10,297 nt of DNA, from positions 1 to 10,297 of the forward strand of contig JAFARV010000579.1 of the NCBI GenBank assembly GCA_019245255.1, given 5' to 3'. The translations under genes and the position numbers were made by a program. Position 1 is the stretch's first letter. Each line of letters opens with the position of its first letter. The DNA comes from Acidobacteriaceae bacterium. Its GTDB lineage: Bacteria > Acidobacteriota > Terriglobia > Bryobacterales > Bryobacteraceae. The notes under the pieces are model-generated. The model saw nothing but the letters and a program-made list of their open reading frames with translations, was not told where the DNA came from and ran no database searches. This document shows positions 7,538 to 10,297 of the stretch, piece after piece.

Positions 7538-8755
7538 TTGACGTTGCCTGATTCCACCGCGGACGACACGCTGCTCCCGCCGCTGCGCACTGGCTCAGCG
7601 GTGGCCGTTTCACGCTGTGAGCCGACCGCTATTCCCGAAAGTGAACCTGCTGAAGCTCCCCGCCCGGCCAAGCTGCCGTCCAGAGACTTCCTGCTGCTCC
7701 CACTTCTGAGCATCGTTACGATCGTGCTGCTTTTCGGGCTCGCAGAAGTGACGACTCGCGCCATCTGGAGTTCGAAAGAGAACGGCTTTTGCATGACTTT
7801 CGACCCAATCGCTGGTCCGCACGGGAAACCTGATTGCACTAGTGTCATCAAGCTACCGGAAGGGCCGCCTGCCGTCATGTACTTCAACAGCTGCGGTTAT
7901 CGCTCGAACGCACCTTGCGGGCCGAAACCTCCCGGGAGTGTGCGCCTGGCGATCCTAGGGTCGTCGATCGCGGAAGGTTACGCCCTTCCCACTCAAGACA
8001 TCTTCGCTTCGATACTTAGCAACCGGCTGGCAGCGGACTGGCGCAGGCCTGTGGAGTACCAGGACCTCGGTGCAGACGGGTGCCCACCGATTTACAGCTA
8101 CCGCCATGTCGGCGAAGCTCTACGCCTCAAGCCCGATGCGATTATTTTGCCCCTCAATCCGTGGGACATAGAACAGGGGACGGATCCAAGATTGCTCGCT
8201 GTCCGCTCGCAGCCAGTCGCAATCAACCGCGCGCCGCTACCCATCGTGCATTTGAATCCTGTGCAGCAGTTTCAGCTGTGGATTCGCGGCAGCCGGACCA
8301 TGCTCGTCGCTCAACACTTCCTTTTTCAGAACCGTAGCGAGTATTTAAAGCTTTATCTGTTTGCCCCGACCGATCACACACAGTTCGTGTGGTACCCATT
8401 CACGCCATCATGGGAGAGGCGCTTCCAGACACTCGATTTGCTATTAGGTGAAATGGCGAGCAGGATACAGGCGGCGGGAGTTCAATTCGTCGTTGTCGCG
8501 GTCCCGGAACGGGCGCAGATGATGATGTTGGGAGCGCACGACCTGCCGCACGGCGTCGATCCGTACGCGTTCCAGCGCCGCCTGGGCGATATCGCCGCAA
8601 AGCACAACATCACCTTCGTGGACGCGATGGACGCCTTTCGACATACCGATCCTTCCCAGCTCTTCTACGTCGTAGACGGCCATCCGACGCCCACGGCGCA
8701 CCGCCTGCTGGCGCACGCGATTGCGGCCAGGCTCGAGAGCACGACCGCGCCTTAG
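7538..8755 (+). CDS. Membrane-anchored SGNH-fold hydrolase or acyltransferase-like protein
   Basis: About 405 residues when started at TTG 7538. The layout is a short Pro/Glu-rich cytoplasmic tail, one transmembrane segment (about 51-74, FLLLPLLSIVTIVLLFGLAE and following residues), then a large periplasmic domain. SGNH-family blocks are recognisable: LAILGSSIAEGY (138-149) in the GDS(L) position, with S143 the probable nucleophile and serine replacing the usual Asp. G178 in DLGADG and N207 in LNPWD are candidates for the oxyanion hole. DGHPTPTAH (380-388) supplies the Asp-His pair (D380, H382). Members cleave or transfer acyl groups, and several act on cell-surface polysaccharides. The frame is open upstream (ATG 7400, ATG 7286 inside the exporter gene), but the GC3 drop before 7538 and the dyad at 7408-7429 argue against those starts; TTG 7544 and GTG 7601 are alternatives. 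It is divergent from the glucan unit and precedes mlaE by 91 bp. Fold call is good; substrate unknown. Confidence 0.7.
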   Translation: MTLPDSTADDTLLPPLRTGSAVAVSRCEPTAIPESEPAEAPRPAKLPSRDFLLLPLLSIVTIVLLFGLAEVTTRAIWSSKENGFCMTFDPIAGPHGKPDCTSVIKLPEGPPAVMYFNSCGYRSNAPCGPKPPGSVRLAILGSSIAEGYALPTQDIFASILSNRLAADWRRPVEYQDLGADGCPPIYSYRHVGEALRLKPDAIILPLNPWDIEQGTDPRLLAVRSQPVAINRAPLPIVHLNPVQQFQLWIRGSRTMLVAQHFLFQNRSEYLKLYLFAPTDHTQFVWYPFTPSWERRFQTLDLLLGEMASRIQAAGVQFVVVAVPERAQMMMLGAHDLPHGVDPYAFQRRLGDIAAKHNITFVDAMDAFRHTDPSQLFYVVDGHPTPTAHRLLAHAIAARLESTTAP

Positions 8756-8798
8756 TACCGAGGCTGCAAGGGTTTGCAAGTGCCCGCGTGATCTCCTG

Positions 8799-8807
8799 TG
8801 CTAGCAT
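8799..8807 (+). promoter_or_regulatory. Possible extended -10 promoter element before the MlaE gene
   Basis: TGCTAGCAT fits the extended -10 pattern TGnTAnnAT. It lies 39 bp before the proposed TTG start, giving a leader of roughly 33 nt. No good -35 box lies at normal spacing: TTGCAA at 8774-8779 is 22 bp away, which is too far. The gene might instead be read through from the SGNH gene. Confidence 0.27.
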
Positions 8808-8834
8808 CGGCGGTATGAGAGCGAGGTTCTTTCC

Positions 8835-8839
8835 GGGAG
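8835..8839 (+). promoter_or_regulatory. Ribosome binding site that decides the TTG start of the MlaE gene
   Basis: GGGAG lies 7 nt before TTG 8847. The only nearby upstream ATG, at 8815, is in another frame and stops after 15 codons. The MlaE frame itself is closed by a TAG at 8802-8804 with no ATG or GTG in between. TTG 8847 is therefore the best start. Confidence 0.6.
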
Positions 8840-8846
8840 CTCCTGC

Positions 8847-9605
8847 TTGCTCCAGATCCTGACGAGACCCGTCGCCTCATTTCAGGAATTCCTTCTTCTC
8901 GCCGGCCGGGCTTACGTGAATCTGAGCCGGCGGCCGCACTACGGCGAAGATGTTCTCGTTCAGATGGACATCATCGGGGTGGGAAGCACACTGATCGTCC
9001 TGCTCACCGGTTTTTTCAGCGGCGCCATCATAGCTCTCCAAATGGCGCGCGCATTGAATACGTACGGCGCCAGCAGCCAGGTCGGTTCCATCGTCGCTCT
9101 TACCCTTGTCCGCGAGCTCGGACCCGTCTTGACGGCCATCCTCGTCGCCGGGCGCAATGCGTCAGGTATCGCAAGCGAACTCGGGTCGATGAAGGTGACC
9201 GAGCAGATCGACGCGATGCGAGCATTAGGCACGGACCCGGTGCAAAAGCTTGTGACACCGCGCCTGATTGCGACCGCCGTAACTCTGCCGTGCCTTACGG
9301 TGATTGCCGACGCCATTGGGCTATTCGGCGCCTATCTCGTTGCTGTACCGTTGCTCCGGATCATCACTGCAGGGGAGTACTGGTCTTCGTCCTGGCGCGC
9401 GCTGGTCCTCAACGATCTCGCCCAAGGACTTATCAAGCCATTTATCTTCGGCATGCTGATAGCTCTGATCGGCTGCTTCTACGGTTTGCGGACCACCGGC
9501 GGAACGCAGGGGGTCGGCCGCGCCACCACACACGCCGTCGTCGCAGCCGGTATCTGGATTTTCTTTGTCACGTTCCTGATCGATAAGATTTTCGTCAATC
9601 TTTAA
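8847..9605 (+). CDS. mlaE: MlaE-family ABC transporter permease (phospholipid/MCE transport)
   Basis: A 252-residue permease of the normal MlaE/YrbE length. In MlaFEDB-type complexes MlaE is the inner-membrane channel that moves phospholipid between the inner membrane and the periplasmic MCE-domain ring. Hallmarks are all in place: GFFSGAIIALQ (55-65), LVRELGPVLTAILVAGR (87-103), ELGSMKVTEQIDAMRALG (111-128, the cytoplasmic coupling helix that contacts the ATPase), DPVQKLVTPR (130-139), and the C-terminal CFYGLRTTGGTQGVG (210-224) before the last membrane helix. Hydrophobic stretches near 43-68, 80-102, 142-172, 196-213 and 228-248 fit the five-to-six-segment family pattern. It begins at TTG with a GGGAG site. 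The ATPase gene starts 5 bp after the stop, so the two are co-transcribed. The gene order E then F differs from E. coli mlaFEDCB but is what I would expect in many non-gammaproteobacterial MCE clusters. Confidence 0.92.
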   Translation: MLQILTRPVASFQEFLLLAGRAYVNLSRRPHYGEDVLVQMDIIGVGSTLIVLLTGFFSGAIIALQMARALNTYGASSQVGSIVALTLVRELGPVLTAILVAGRNASGIASELGSMKVTEQIDAMRALGTDPVQKLVTPRLIATAVTLPCLTVIADAIGLFGAYLVAVPLLRIITAGEYWSSSWRALVLNDLAQGLIKPFIFGMLIALIGCFYGLRTTGGTQGVGRATTHAVVAAGIWIFFVTFLIDKIFVNL

Positions 9606-9610
9606 GCCTG

Positions 9611-10297
9611 ATGCCGGACAATGCCGAACCGATTCTCGAACTCAAGGATGTGAACCTCAGGTTCGCCGACAAATGGGCATTACGCGATGTCTCACTGCAA
9701 CTCCGGCCCGGTCAGACTCAAGTTCTTTTCGGCGCAGCCGGGAGTGGGAAAACAACCCTACTGAAAGCAATTATTGGCCTGGTCAGAGTGGATAGCGGAG
9801 TCATCAGACTCTTCGGGGAAGATGTTGCTCGAAAAACCGAGCATGACCTCTACCCGTTGCGCAGCAGAGTAGGCATGCTGTTTCAGGAAGGCGGACTATT
9901 TGACTCTTTGCTGGTTGGAGAGAACGTGCAGTACCCGTTCCAGAACCAGCAGACCAAAGACACGAGTCCGCTAAGCTCCGATGAGACGGAGCGCCGTGTC
10001 CGCGAAAGTCTTCGATTTGTGGAACTCGAACAGACTATTAATCAGTTTCCGAGCGAACTCTCCGGAGGGATGCGCCGTCGCGTGGGAATTGCCCGCGCGA
10101 CGGTGACTAATCCGCCCCTTGTGCTCTATGATTCGCCCACGGCCGGTCTGGACCCGATTACCGCGAACCTGATCATGGCCCTGATTGCCAAGCAGCGCGA
10201 TGTCAGGAATTCATCCTCTTTGATCGTCACTCACAGGTATCAGGATGGCGAACTGATGGCCAATTTTCATTTCGATTCCGAACGGCAGGAACTCGTT
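9611..10297 (+). CDS. mlaF: MlaF-family ABC transporter ATPase, incomplete at the right edge
   Basis: The frame runs from ATG 9611 to the window edge (229 codons, no stop). It reads as the ATPase partner of the MlaE permease just upstream, powering lipid transport at the cytoplasmic face. Motifs: Walker A GAAGSGKTT (41-49), Q-loop in GMLFQEGGLFDSLLVGENV (88-106, the FxxGALFDS-type stretch of MlaF proteins), signature LSGGMRRRVGIARA (150-163), Walker B VLYD (171-174), D-loop GLD (179-181) and H-loop H208 in LIVTHRYQD. The residue after the Walker B aspartate, normally the catalytic glutamate in DEPTAGLDP, is serine (S175, codon TCG at 10133-10135), which may lower or alter hydrolysis. The usual family length is about 250-270 residues, so only a short tail is missing. 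No clear Shine-Dalgarno precedes the ATG; coupling to mlaE termination (5-bp gap) is likely. An MCE/MlaD gene is expected next. Family call is strong. Confidence 0.9.
   Translation, partial: MPDNAEPILELKDVNLRFADKWALRDVSLQLRPGQTQVLFGAAGSGKTTLLKAIIGLVRVDSGVIRLFGEDVARKTEHDLYPLRSRVGMLFQEGGLFDSLLVGENVQYPFQNQQTKDTSPLSSDETERRVRESLRFVELEQTINQFPSELSGGMRRRVGIARATVTNPPLVLYDSPTAGLDPITANLIMALIAKQRDVRNSSSLIVTHRYQDGELMANFHFDSERQELV

Noticed and set aside
8444..8779. Arg-rich open frame of 111 codons on the minus strand opposite the end of the SGNH gene
   Set aside because: Its composition is that of a shadow frame, and it opposes the conserved Asp-His block of the SGNH protein.
8774..8807. TTGCAA and TAGCAT as a full -35/-10 promoter for the MlaE gene
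   Set aside because: The spacer is 22 bp, well outside the usual 16-18 bp; only the extended -10 element was kept, at low confidence.
8815..8862. ATG 8815 as the MlaE start or as a leader peptide
   Set aside because: It is out of frame with MlaE and stops after 15 codons; the peptide shows no attenuator-like residue run or following hairpin.

Overview
The window is typical bacterial DNA: moderately GC-rich, densely packed, with frequent GTG and TTG starts and no tRNA, rRNA, CRISPR array or insertion sequence that I can see. A Uma2-type nuclease gene, a very large membrane glucan synthase and an MlaE-MlaF pair in permease-first order would fit Acidobacteriota or a similar soil Gram-negative lineage. 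That placement is inference only. The MlaEF genes do argue for an outer membrane.

Layout. The left edge (2-325, +) holds the C-terminal end of a flavin amine oxidase. It converges on a small Uma2-family gene (378-983, -). Then comes the main object, a two-gene minus-strand unit. An ABC exporter (5567-7393) is followed after 14 bp by a 1499-residue membrane glycosyltransferase (1053-5552). The latter has the GT84 and cyclization-type (glycoamylase-like) domains of cyclic beta-1,2-glucan synthases (NdvB/ChvB/Cgs) but lacks their C-terminal phosphorylase-like half. A divergent control region (7394-7537) with a clear inverted repeat separates this unit from a plus-strand gene for a membrane-anchored SGNH-fold esterase or acyltransferase (about 7538-8755). 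That gene is followed by an MlaE-type lipid-transport permease (8847-9605) and its MlaF-type ATPase (9611 to the right edge, incomplete).

Working together. The exporter and synthase look co-transcribed and translationally linked, which suggests a polymer made at the inner membrane and exported to the periplasm. This recalls the rhizobial ndvA/ndvB pair, although the exporter does not look like a close NdvA relative. The SGNH protein could modify a periplasmic glycan or lipid, but nothing besides its position ties it to the glucan. MlaE and MlaF would form the inner-membrane core of a phospholipid transporter, with an MCE-domain (MlaD-like) subunit expected beyond the right edge. The points most worth checking are the missing GH94 half of the synthase, its pairing with a non-NdvA exporter, and the serine replacing the catalytic glutamate in the MlaF Walker B motif.
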